NCBI GenBank assembly: GCA_948474755.1
Contig: CAOLHI010000399.1
Span: 248,001-312,000 of the forward strand
Source of the DNA: Ctenosaura bakeri
Lineage: Eukaryota; Chordata; Lepidosauria; Squamata; Iguanidae
Direction of reading: 5' to 3'
DNA length: 64,000 nt
The notes under the pieces are model-generated. The model saw nothing but the letters and a program-made list of their open reading frames with translations, was not told where the DNA came from and did no database searches. This document shows, one piece after another, positions 44,186 through 55,035 of this stretch (position 1 is its first letter; each line of letters starts with the position of its first letter). The position numbers and the translations under genes were made by a program.

Positions 44186-45784
44186 GCAGTAGCTACTTTT
44201 ATTAATCCCCAATGCTCCACCATTCTCAGCTTCAGTGGATGACTCTGAATTCTAGTATCATGAAGACAAATGCTTAGGAAAGTGTTAAGCAAGAAGTGTG
44301 TGTACTCATGATGACAAACTTTAAATATAGGTTCTGAGAGGGATAATTTATCTCTTTCAGTACCAGTACTATATTTATATACTCATAAACTTTTTTTTTG
44401 TTTTACATATGATACAGTTTTGAAATCTAAAAAGCATATAGAAAGTATTTAAATACATCACTTTGCATTTGTTTCTAGTTATTTTATTGATGCTTCCAGG
44501 GAATCTCAGCCATGCACTGCCAGAAGAGCTATGCTGTTTGCTTTTGCTTAGTATGGAGTAATCTTTATTTTAATCAGAAAAGACTAACTTCAAAATTCTA
44601 AATAAAACCAAAAATGCAAGGTAGTGCCATACATGAAGTAGTAGATGCAGTGCAATAGATCCTGTTGGTTTTGGTGGACGTTTCTTACATGCTTAGGAAA
44701 ATAAGAAGTGGGTAATAGAATTGTTTGGGTGAAGTTGTTAGATGTGAAGCTGATTAATAGCAGAGTGTATACTTACATTGTCCACGGTTTCATGTAGAAA
44801 GCTGTCTTTCTGAGCCCTTGCTACCTGAGAGTAATAACATTTGGTACCTAACTGTAAGCCTTCCCATCGGAAGCAGAGAGACTAGATTCCTCTCAGTGCA
44901 GCAGAGGATGACATTTTCTTCTGTCCCTGAGACCCATTCTAAACAAAAACATCATGCTGAACCCTATGAGCCATGCTTTCCTGGCATGGTATAAAGCAAG
45001 TTCTTGATTGCTGTATGCTACTAACAATTACTGCCACTAGCTGCAGTTTTCAGTTAATGCCAATAGCAAATGAATGCCATTAGTACTTAGGTCATGGTCT
45101 TTTTTGGCCAACTTTAATTCAGAGTAAAATCATCAATGATATTGTTTTGGTAAACAGGAATACAGTTTTGTATTACAGAACTTAAAGAAGATCTGCCTTC
45201 AGGTATCTAGTAGGCATAAAACACTGCAATACTTTTCTATTAGTGGAGTATAGCCAGAAACTGGATGGGAATGTGAGCTAATATGTCGATGTGATATACT
45301 GAAATCACATCTGTTGAGAATGGTTTGAGATTCAGGAAATTATTATAAAATGGCTCTGATTCAGAAAATTTGAGATGGGTTTTGGGAGGTCTTGGCATGT
45401 TATTTTCTAGGCCCTGAAATGAAAAAAAATGTATGATGCTATGGCTTTATTTTGAAAAAGTACTCTATACATGCTGGCATCCACAGTTCTGGCCCACATG
45501 GTCACAAGAGACTGAGCACAACACATGCCTTTGAACAATGGTGCATTCATGTGTTTTGGCCTTATATCATCTTGCAGTCATCTGGCATCATGATTCCAAT
45601 GTCCTGTTTTGTTCAATGGCATTTGTAGCTGTGGACCAGAGTGAGAACTGAGTTGCTAAAAACTTGTGTACAAGACCATTCTCTTTATTTTAGTGTGGCT
45701 CCTTTAAGACAGGTATTACATGTTGTTTATATGCTGTTTCAGTCAAAATTCTACTGCATTTTACACTTGTTGTGGCTTCTGAGT
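44186..45784. other. Unassigned sequence
   Basis: No recognised repeat or exon. T-run at 44391-44399 only. Confidence 0.4.
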
Positions 45785-46226
45785 CATCCTTCAGGGCAGC
45801 CCCATGTAGAGTGTATTACAGTAGTCTAATCAGGAAGTTACCAGTATATGGACTGCTCTGTATATGGACTGCCCTGTCTGGGGAAGGTTGTAGCTGATGC
45901 ACCAGTCAGAGCTGGTGCCAAACAATCTGAGCTATAGCTCCAGTGTGACAGAAATGGAACTAGAAGTACCCCCAAATTGTGCTCCTACTCTTTCATGAAG
46001 AATACAACCCCATCCAGGGCATTTGGTTACCAAGTTCCCAGGCTCAGGAACTACCAGTCCACAGAGCCTTCATCTTGCAGGGATTCAACTTTAGTTTATT
46101 GGCCCTCATCCAGTCCATTACAGCATTCAGGCATTGGTTCAGCACCTGCAGAGCCTCAGCCAGCTTCAACAAGCAGAAGTAGAGCTGAATGTCATTAGCA
46201 TATTGATGTTGCTCCATCCCAAACAC
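45785..46226 (-). pseudogene. LINE reverse-transcriptase fragment (L2/CR1-group)
   Basis: The minus-strand frame at 46235-46044 reads 'HQYANDIQLYF', then 'VLNQCLNAVMDWMRANKLKL' and 'NPCKMK'. It is the same region as 12506-12400, with the catalytic box YADD changed to YAND. The remainder (46040-45785) aligns with the following part of the LINE at 12380-12090 but is broken by stops. It ends at the MITE at 46228, which probably inserted at or near the break. Confidence 0.8.
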
Positions 46227-46227
46227 G

Positions 46228-46864
46228 ACAGACACAATTATAGCGTGATTCTACTTTAACTGTTGTGGTTCCATTCTTTGGAATCCTTGGGTTTGTACTT
46301 TGGTCTGAAGCATGAGGCAACCTGTATGGCTGAGAATGCTAAATACCCTTCCTTAGATTACAAATCATGGGACTCCATAAGCTGGAACTATGGCAGTTGG
46401 AGTGGAATCATAGGCCCTTTCTGCACCCTACCACCTTGTGTAGTCCTCCAGTGGATATACAGGCGGAGGATCTGCCAGGAAGGGAGTGTGATGGGAGCAT
46501 TCCTCTCCACACTGGCTGGCTCCTTGCCGAAGGATGCACAATGAAAATGCCTCGTTCTTCTGCAACACAGCCAGGTACTTTCCCAGGCTGCACAGGGGCA
46601 GGAAGTGCAGTCATCATGTTTCTGGGGCTTCCAGAGGATAGGTAAGTGTGGGATGGTGGCTTGATCATGGGTCACTGATGGGGAAAACCCATCAGTGATT
46701 TAATCTGCATTTGTACTACCTGGGGAGGGGAAAGGAACAGAACCATGATGATGTCACACAGAAGCATTGTCACAGTCCTGCTCCTCTACCGTCCCCATGC
46801 CAGGATGGGAGGCTACTGCAGAAAGGGCCATAGTACTATAACTGTATAGTCTGAAAGGGTCCCA
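46228..46864. mobile_element. Palindromic MITE carrying a nested second element
   Basis: The outer element runs 'cacaattatagcgtgattct' to 'tactataactgtatagtctg'. The left part (46228-46412) and the short right part (46830-46864) join to restore '...gtggaatca-tagtactata' as seen at 16240-16290. It is the same subfamily as 16067-16290. Confidence 0.75.
46413..46829 (+). mobile_element. GGCC-ended DNA transposon, 417 bp, nested
   Basis: The termini 'ggccctttctgcaccctacc' and 'ggctactgcagaaagggcc' are inverted repeats, and the direct repeat ATA is at 46410-46412 and 46830-46832. The central block 'ctttcccaggctgcacaggg' is shared with 18580 and 24460. An interior stem pairs 'cactgatggg' with 'cccatcagtg'. 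It is the intact counterpart of the LTR-split copy at 5091-6353. Non-autonomous. Confidence 0.8.
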
Positions 46865-46867
46865 GAA

Positions 46868-49674
46868 AGAAGGCAACATTTAATGTTGTGTTCTATTTAT
46901 TTTATTTTTATTTTTTTTTGCCTGCTTATGGAGAACCAAGCCAAATATATTGGAAGGATAAGTAGAGGCTCTGTTTGGTTTGACAAATGAATGCCCAACT
47001 GGGAAAACTTCCTAGTCTGAAAACCTGGTAATGTGTAGGAGTCTGATGAAATGTTCCTGTCTAGCAGAATGCCTGTTGCATTTTGCCATACAGGAAATCA
47101 GTTGCAGCTGGATGCAAGCAGTTTCCATTCCAAGTATATGAATACACTTTTTAGAGAAAAAAAAAATTAATCCAAGGTATTACCATGACTTAGAAGATCG
47201 AGAAAAATATTGCTATAGATTTAGGATTTCTTTAAAAGTTGCTCCCATGAAAAGAAATGGTGCTGTGGAGTCCTGATGACATGTGAATCTAGAAAACAGA
47301 AATGTATATTATGTCTTGCCTTATAAAACAAGCTGTTACAACTGGTATATATTTATCCCAGACATTTCTGTGTGCTATTTCAGTTTTTGATGTTTACTGG
47401 TCTGGTTCAATTCTAAACCATGATTGAAATAAAACACTTAACCTACTCTGGATTCTCTTCTCTTCCTTTGACATGGACACAAGGAGGTGTATAAAACAAT
47501 TAATCCTATTATTGATTAACCAGAACTTGCCATACTGTCTGGTGTTCTGCATGATTCACACCCTTCAGATATGTAGTACTGAAACAGGATTTAACATTGT
47601 TTCCATAGCTGGGCCTATGTGTGGCTTTGATGATCATGGATTTGTAAGCAGCAGCTGAGGGGATCTTTTGCTTTTGCATCTTTTGTAGCCTTGACCTAGA
47701 TTTTGGTGGGGTTGGTAGGCTCTATAGAATGAATTTGGGGCAGCCACTCTTAAGAAGGTGACCCAGTTATATCTGACCTGAGTCTGTCAACAATTTGTAC
47801 AATTCTGCACAGTGAGAATGGATTTGAGTAACATGTGATTTTACCATAGAGATAGGAAAATTAGGTGGAAAGGACCGTTATGATATATTTTTAGAACATT
47901 TGAAAAATACATTAATTACATTCACATTGAAAAGGGGATGTTTATTTTAATTCTATTGTTCAAACTTACATTATACTACTCCACTAAAGACTTTAGCTGA
48001 ATGCAGGTGAAAAATGCAGCTCATGCTTTCACTCATCCAATGTCAATTCACTCTTTTCCTCCCTCTACTTTATCTCTCTTTGTGTCTCTCTTCCTGTGCT
48101 CAGACCTCTCTCTTTCATGTTAACTTGACATGCACTCCCTTCACTGAAACCCCTCTGCATCTTCATTTCCCACAGATGGTCCTGAATCATAAGACGGAAA
48201 GAGCGCTGCAGGCTTCCTCCTCCTGCTTCTCTTTCCCTTCTGCTCTTTGCCACTCATTGCACTTGTCTTCCATAGCCACTGCTCACAATGGAGTAAAAAA
48301 CTTGTAGGAGAAAGGAAGGAAGGAATGGGGGCAGGGGTGGGAGAGTCAGAATAGCCAGTGTAATGCTACTTTCACATATCATTCCCTAGAAGATACCTTC
48401 TGTTATTTTTTGCGTGGAGTAAAAGTTAATTTAATGCCTGGATTAATTTTTTTTCAAAAATGTAATTTAACATAACTAGTATTAATTGCAGGGGTAGATT
48501 GGAGGGGAAAATAGTGGTAGAAGAAAGAGGAAGTGTTGAGATAAAAGAGAAAACCTGTGAAGCATAAATATTGTAGCAAGGAAGCATTTAATCAAAGGAA
48601 GAGGAAAGAAGTAGAATATGCAAGCATTACACACACGCCCCTGAAATTATGGCAACATTTATGTGGCAGCACTTTCATTCTATCTTATTCTAGTCAGCTC
48701 AGTCTATCCTTACTATGACCTCTTTACAACTACTCCAGTGGAAACCTCCCAGGCATAAGTTCCCTTTTTTCTCCTTTTGAGCCATGTAGCTTTCTCTGTC
48801 TCTCTGTGATTGCTAAGGCTTCTCCTGGAAGAAGTTCTATTAAGCGTTGTTATACCTTGAAAATGTACTAAGAATTAAAACAGTGTCTATTTTGGTCTGA
48901 AGTCATCATGTTTTAATAACTAAAGTGATTAAATTTTCCTCTGTTTTCACCGCTTGCCTTATATAGTTTTTCATCAATAAACATTTGGTGGCAGTGTGAT
49001 TAAGTTTATGTCTTTGATAGACCTGGTGAGAATTAGTCTGTCCTAGTCAACTTGATGGCAACAACCACAAAGTTGTCTGTTGAATATGAAGGATAATTAT
49101 CACTGAAGGAAGTTTTAAAACTATCTGGTTAGGATTTTTGCAAGAAATGAAAAATTTAATATTTTCCAGTTTGTTCTAACGGTTTCTTACCATTGTGGTC
49201 AGCATTAAATACAGTTGCTGCTTGTTCATTTGCTAGTTTATTTTAAAGTTCTTAATTTTGCTATTCTTTTCTAACACTTTGCAATATTCTTAAATGTTGT
49301 AACTTGAATGCATGAGTGGAATACCAATCATGCAAATAGGGCAGTGTGAGTGATTTCTGCTGTTTTTTTTGTCATGCATCCCTGGTACCTTTTGAAAATC
49401 TGCTCCAGTGGATAAAAGGAGACCTTGTACAATGGCTACAGAGGAAGGTGTAAAAGAATCAGCAAAAATTGCCTTCAAGCTTCCCTCAATAAGTGGCAAC
49501 AAGTGAAAGAAATTTTAGTCCACCCAAGAGATTCTCTGGGTCCAATCCAGTATCTGTGTTTTCTCATCAAGAGTATATGAATTCTTTATTTCATGTTCCC
49601 TCTTTATAATTTGAATTCTAATATTTTTCTCCTACAAATGTCCTGAAGCAGGTTGTAGTATATGCCATACAATG
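46868..49674. other. Unassigned sequence
   Basis: AT-rich, with T- and A-runs (46905-46918, 47157-47167). Opposing frames at 48014-48307 have no known domain. No exon or repeat is recognised. Confidence 0.4.
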
Positions 49675-49735
49675 TGACCTACTCCGAAGTAAGTTCCATT
49701 GACTTCACTGAGGCTTATTCTCAAGTACCTTGGTA
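49675..49735. repeat. Ancient interspersed motif
   Basis: 'gacctactccgaagtaagtt' and 'ccattgacttcactgaggct' match the pattern at 39697 and 40976. Confidence 0.45.
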
Positions 49736-49797
49736 TACGATAAATGCCAAAATGTTATGAATAATACAATTCAATATGTACAACAGATTTTGAAACC

Positions 49798-49890
49798 AAA
49801 ACCTAGGTCATGCAACAGATTTTTAAATCTTAACTTGCCCTTTCTTCCTGTGGAAGTAAGTGAAAAAATCTGTTGCATGACCTAGGTTTT
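49798..49890. repeat. Perfect 27-bp inverted repeat, 39-nt loop
   Basis: The left arm 49798-49824 (core 'cctaggtcatgcaacagat') is an exact reverse complement of the right arm 49864-49890 (core 'atctgttgcatgacctagg'). The spacer is 49825-49863. Either strand would fold into one stem of pre-miRNA size. It has no TIR, target duplication or similarity to the MITEs here. It may be a very short foldback element or a hairpin RNA source. Confidence 0.9.
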
Positions 49891-50334
49891 GTGTAAAGTG
49901 GATTCTGTTTTGTGGTTGCTTTGGAAATTTCTGTGGATTTAAGCTGAACTGTAATTATGTGCAAAGTTACCCAATAACCCACAGTTATTCAGTCAAATTC
50001 TGATTAGAAAACATGCCAAAGGATAATTCTGCTGAGTTTTTAAAGTTATATTTCTCTTGTAAGGGACATAGAAGAAAGAAATCAATTGTTATGGGAACTT
50101 AATACTTGTTTTGATAAACAGTATGTAAAACCACAGTGGAACTACAACACATAGGTTTGACACTCCTAATTTGGAGTCTTCACAGCTGTGTTCTGATACA
50201 ATTAATTACAATTTCAAACTATACTATAGTTCTTCATTCCAGTCAAAGTATTTCAGATGCTGACCAGAAGCTGGCCTTTCATTTTGATTTTGTGAGAGAG
50301 TTGTGCATATTCTTTAATATCCTATCCTGAAACT
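49891..50334. other. Unassigned sequence
   Basis: No recognised repeat or exon. Confidence 0.4.
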
Positions 50335-50464
50335 GGGGCCAATCCGCCCCAGACTGCTATAGTGCTATTATTCCACTTTCAACATCCTGTGGAATTCTGG
50401 GGCTTGTAGTTTAGGGAGGGGCCTCAATTATAATAATCTATAATAGTTTGGTGCAGAAATGGCC
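50335..50464. mobile_element. PIF/Harbinger-type MITE, internally deleted
   Basis: It starts 'ggggccaatccgccccagac' and ends 'ggtgcagaaatggcc'. The left arm 'attccactttcaacatcctg' is intact and the right arm is shortened. Confidence 0.7.
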
Positions 50465-51026
50465 AGGGTCCACTGAATTACTGGAATGCACATGATGGCA
50501 CCCCCCTTGCTGAAGCAATGGAGGTATAGATCTAGACAATGCCTGGGCTAGATTCCACCTGGAAATCATGCAGATGTTGCCTTGAACTCCTTCACAGAAG
50601 AAACATTTGATATAAATGTGCTAAAATAAATGCATTGGATAGGTCTCATGTGTGTGAGAGACTTCTTTAGGCTATTTTTATGGTGGATAATGTAGATATT
50701 CTTTGTCACCATCATAGTTTTAAATCTACTGTACAAAATTTAACAGTTATTAATTGGCATCTGTAACAATCCCTTCTTGACTCCATGTATGATATTTTTG
50801 TTTGACTTTCTCCTTGATACAATCTAATCAGTTTTATCTTTCCTACACTCTTTACTGTTTGCAGTTGTAATTTCTTTAAGCTACTTAAACTTTTCTGAAA
50901 TAATAACTAGAAATTGAAATATTGTCTGTATATGTTACTTGTTTGCAGATTTTGGGAATATTTCCCAACTTCAGGCTGAAAGCCAAAGGTATAAATAAAC
51001 CAATGCAATACAAACTGGTTCCATTA
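50465..51026. other. Unassigned sequence
   Basis: No recognised repeat or exon. Confidence 0.4.
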
Positions 51027-51354
51027 TGATGAGCCCTCAGTATCTGCTGGGATTTGGTTCCAGGACATCCCTCCCCACCATGGATACCAAAATCTTTGGA
51101 TGCTTAAGTACTGTTACCTGTATATATAGTGGTACAGTGGCATACCTTATACACAATGGTAGACAACTCAATTAAGTGCCAGAGAGAACCTGAAATGGCT
51201 GGAGGCTGCAGCAGAGTGTGTCTACATATCAGCATAGTGCTTGATGTGCAGCAAAATCCAGGCTTGCTTTTTGGAATTTTTTCCTGAATATTTTTGAGCC
51301 ATGGTTGGTTGAATCCATGGATGTAAACCCTGTGGATACGGAGAGCCAACTTTA
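51027..51354. mobile_element. Tigger-like (Tc1/mariner) MITE
   Basis: 'gagccctcagtatctgctgg', 'ccatggataccaaaatcttt' and 'ggatgcttaagt' at the left, with 'tttgagccatggttggttga', 'atccatggatgtaaaccctg' and 'tggatacggagagccaac' at the right, match the ends of Tigger-type elements. There is no transposase frame. Confidence 0.8.
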
Positions 51355-53599
51355 TATCATCACACAAATGAAATCTGTAATTTCTGCATCAGTGTCGGGA
51401 TAGCATCCCCAGAACTAAATGCTGGATATCCCAGAGGCAAGTCAAGATTTGATACTCCTCTAGCATAGCATAAATATACTTCAGTGTAGTTATACAGGAT
51501 ATCACAGCTCTGCAAGCAATTACACAATGAACATCAGGGTCTTGAGCTCACCTATTGTGGACAGGTCCATTAGCTCCCTACCCACAAGGAAAAAAAGGAG
51601 GGAGAAGTCTGTCTGTATCTTTGCAGAAAAATTAACAGGGACCATATTTACATGAACTCTGAGAAAGTGCAGCCACTTGCAAAACTTAATTTAATTTTTA
51701 TTTTGCTGTTATGGTGCTGTAACAGGAATTTGGCCACAACTTCTGCTTTAGTATTCCTGTCTCTGATGTAATTGTCTATGTTCCCTGCACAAGGCAGAAA
51801 CACTATTGACAATGGGCATTTTTGCCTATTATACTCTATCGCTCTCTCTCTTTCTCTCTCTCTCTTTTTCTCTTTTCTTAATCTAGATCTTCCTGTGCAC
51901 TTGGATTGGATTCAGATCTTTTAATTGGCAGTCAGTACACAGGGCAAATCCATTCAGTTTCATCAAAGGTTTCATGGCATTGTGATATAACATTGGACTT
52001 TTGAGTTCTAAACAATTAGAGTAATTGCCTGTTATAAAACCATTTTAATTCGCATCAATAAATTGATGAGTAACATCATCATATGTACTCTCAATTTATT
52101 CAAGGAGAGTTGCTCCCAGAGTTGACTACCAGGAACACTCAGGAATCTATCAACTGAAGGGTCTTTGTTTTTTTGGCAGTTATGAAGTTGTTGATGACAC
52201 AATTATTAAGCCACAATGGCAAAATTATTGAGCCTAGGAAGAGTTCCTCAGTTTAAGAAAAAGGCAAACAAATCTATTGTGTAACAAGCAGAATCTCCTT
52301 TTGTTAATGTGGGGACATATTGAGTTTGGTAATCTCAGAAAAACAATTAAAAAGCCGGCTTATTCCCATTTTCCTTTGTTTTTTGTTGTTAACAGTCAAC
52401 TCCTACTATGTAATGGTCTTCTGCATATAATGATTCTGATTCATATAATTCATGTTACTTCATAAAAAAAGGTGTTTAGAAGGTAGCATATTTCTTTATC
52501 CAAAGTAGGAAAGTCATTAATGAAGTATTTTCCAGATCAGGAAAGTTCCTTATGGGTTCCTGTAGATGGTTCTTGTTATATTGTCAATGGGGTGACTTAA
52601 GGCAATCTCTTTGGAAACAGGTGAGTTGCATGTCTAGGATACCTGTATGGTAGGTAGATGCACCTAGATTCTTATTCACAACATAAGCTGCACTTTCTTA
52701 ATTTCTGTAATTTATTTTCCCTCACATATAATGCTGTTTTAATAAACTAGTGCTTGTGTAATTGCTGGCTTTTTGCCGTAATAATAAACTTGTACTTGTA
52801 CTAGTGCTTGTGTATGATTTTCTTATTATTATAATTTGTTCACCAGTTTAGATGTGGAGTAATATTTTTATCTAAAATATTCTTCCAGCTCTTGGTTTAG
52901 ATTTAACATTGCTTTCCTTTTGAAATAACACATGTGCAAAGAATATCACGCATGGTTCCTCAATGCTGTGTTCAAAGTGACTTATTTCTAAGAAAGTGTG
53001 TAGTGGATTGGGGCTGTCTCCCTAGGAGTTTGCATAATGGTTCAAACATTTGGCATACATGGATCATTGGCATTAGGGTTGCCAGGTGTCCGTTATTATA
53101 AGGGACATCCCTTAATTAAAGCTTAGAAAGCTTACCCCTTATAGGCCAGGTAACTATCTCTTATAAGTGATATCCCCTATAGGAGAATTGAAAAGGTTCT
53201 AAAATCCCAAAACCTCCAAAACCTGAAACTTTTTTACCAACAGCTGCCCCTTCTGCCTTTGAGGTGGAAGTGGTGGTGCTCCTGCTTGTTTGACTCTCAG
53301 AACTGAGGAGCATCGCAGCTGCTACCAGGAAGGTGGAAGCAGGTGGCCATTGGCACGAAGAATGAGGGTCTGAGAAACAAAATGAGCTGGAGTGCCACAA
53401 CTGCCACCTTGAAGGCAGAAGCAGGCAGCTTGCAGCAAAAGGAGAGAGACTGAGAGTCTGCGAAATGCCAGCAGGAAGAAAAGTAACAGGTGACAGAAAT
53501 AGAGTCAGAACCCTGAATGCAATTGTTCAACAACTTGTGTGCAGGGAAAAGGAAATCTACTATAATAATCAATGCAAATAAATAAAAGATAACAAAGGG
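51355..53599. other. Mostly unassigned; pyrimidine tract at 51838-51885
   Basis: A (CT)n-rich tract lies at 51838-51885. 53075-53175 holds paired 'aagggacatcccttaa' and 'ttataagtgatatccc' motifs that may be an old repeat. No exon is recognised. Confidence 0.4.
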
Positions 53600-55035
53600 A
53601 AAAAAAGAGCAAATGACCTCTTCTACAAGACTTGAAAAATCAAAGGAAAATTTAAACCGAGAATGGGGATGCTCTACAACTAGTAGGAGAACTCAGTACA
53701 TGAGCAAGTAGAAGTCAAAAGATGATGGAAAGAATACAGGGAAGAATTATATGTAAAAGAGATGAAACATTGACAGATTCAGTAAGGAAGAACCATATGA
53801 AGATGAACCACCGATCTTAGAAAGTGAAGTGAAAGCAGCACTCTGAGCACTTGGAAGAAATAAATCACCAGGAACAAATTGCCAATAGATCTGCTTCAAT
53901 GTACTGAGACAGAATATATTTTAGTTCTAGCGAATATGGAGAACAAAAGATTGGAAACACTCAATATATATTCCAGTCCTGTAAAAAGGGGATACCACAG
54001 ATTGCTGTAACCACAGGACCATTGCATTAATTTTCCACAGAAGCAAAGTCATGCTGAAGACTCCACAACAGAGACTTCTATCATATATGGAGAAAGAAAT
54101 GCCAGATGCCCAACCATTTTCAGGAAAGGAACAGGCAATAGGAATCATATTGCAAACACAATTTGATATGGAGCACACTGAAGAACTTCAAAACAAAATC
54201 AGCCTGTCTTGCATAGATTATAGTAAAGCCTTTGATTGTGTAGATCAGTGATTCTTAACTTGGGGTCTAGGGACCCTGAGGATCCATGGAACTCTCACAA
54301 GGGGTCTATGAAGTCCTGCTGCTGGTCACTAACTTGTTGCCAGGGACCTCCAAGACTTAATTCAAGATTTACGTATTTAAATCTAAGTGTAAATATTTAA
54401 ATATGAATTTAAATATTTAAATCTTGAATTAAGTCTTGGAGGTCCCTGGCAACAAGCTATATTTACATTGGGTCCCCAGTAAAGAAAAGGTTAAGAACCA
54501 CTGGTATAGATCATGAGAAATTATATTTTGCTCTTAAAGAAATGGATGTGTCACAACATTTGATTGTTCTGATGGGTAACCTCTACTCAGGACAAGAGGC
54601 TACTGTTAGGACAGAATACAGAGAAATGGAATGGTTTCCAGTTGGCAAGGGGATCAAGCAAGGCTGCATTTTATCACACTATCTGTTTAACTTGTAAGCT
54701 GAAGATAGCATACGTAAAGAAAGATTAGACTCTGAGGAAGGAGGCATGAAAATAGGAGGAAGGAACATAAACAATTTAAGATCTGCAGATGACACCATAC
54801 TACTAGCAGAAAACAGGAGAGACTTGCAATGATGACTGAAGAAAGTCAAGGCAGAAAGTGCAAAGGCTGTAAGAAAACAGGCTGTTCAGCTGTAAGAAAA
54901 CAAAAATAATGACCACAGGTGATTTACATAATCTTAAAGCAGATGATGAAGACATTGAAATAGTTTGAGATTTTCCATACCTTGGCTCAGTCATTAATGT
55001 ATGGACACTGCAGTCAAGAAATCAGAAAACGAAAT
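53600..55035 (+). pseudogene. RTE/Bov-B-type LINE reverse-transcriptase relic
   Basis: Broken plus-strand frames follow the order of an RTE/Bov-B reverse transcriptase. First comes an 'ALGRNKSPGTN'-like block (53845-53885), then 'CNHRTIALI' (54005-54035) and 'SCIDYSKAFDCVD' (54210-54244, with the first catalytic Asp). After the hAT insertion come 'GQEATVRTEYREMEWFPVGK' with 'GIKQGCILS' (54590-54680) and 'NINNLRSADDTILLAE' (54770-54815), where the usual YADD is SADD. Stops (for example after YLFNL) and frameshifts inactivate it. In squamates this LINE type is thought to supply the machinery that moves the (AAC)-tailed SINEs. Confidence 0.85.
54246..54504. mobile_element. hAT-type MITE, 259 bp, inside the RTE LINE
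   Basis: The inverted termini are 'cagtgattcttaac' and 'gttaagaaccactg'. An 8-bp target duplication is gtgtagat (54238-54245) and gtatagat (54505-54512), with one mismatch; eight bases is the hAT length. Inside, 'gttgccagggacctccaaga' pairs with 'tcttggaggtccctggcaac' around an AT-rich (atttaaat) centre. Confidence 0.88.

Noticed and set aside
43684..44192. 118- and 130-codon plus-strand frames
   Set aside because: They are antisense and off-frame readings of CR1 LINE 3' ends.
50952..50990. Possible micro-exon between TTGCAG and GTATAA
   Set aside because: Very short, weak donor and no supporting context.
52535..52620. Possible exon ending at AACAG|GTGAGT
   Set aside because: The donor is good but the upstream acceptor lacks a pyrimidine tract and the peptide is unremarkable.
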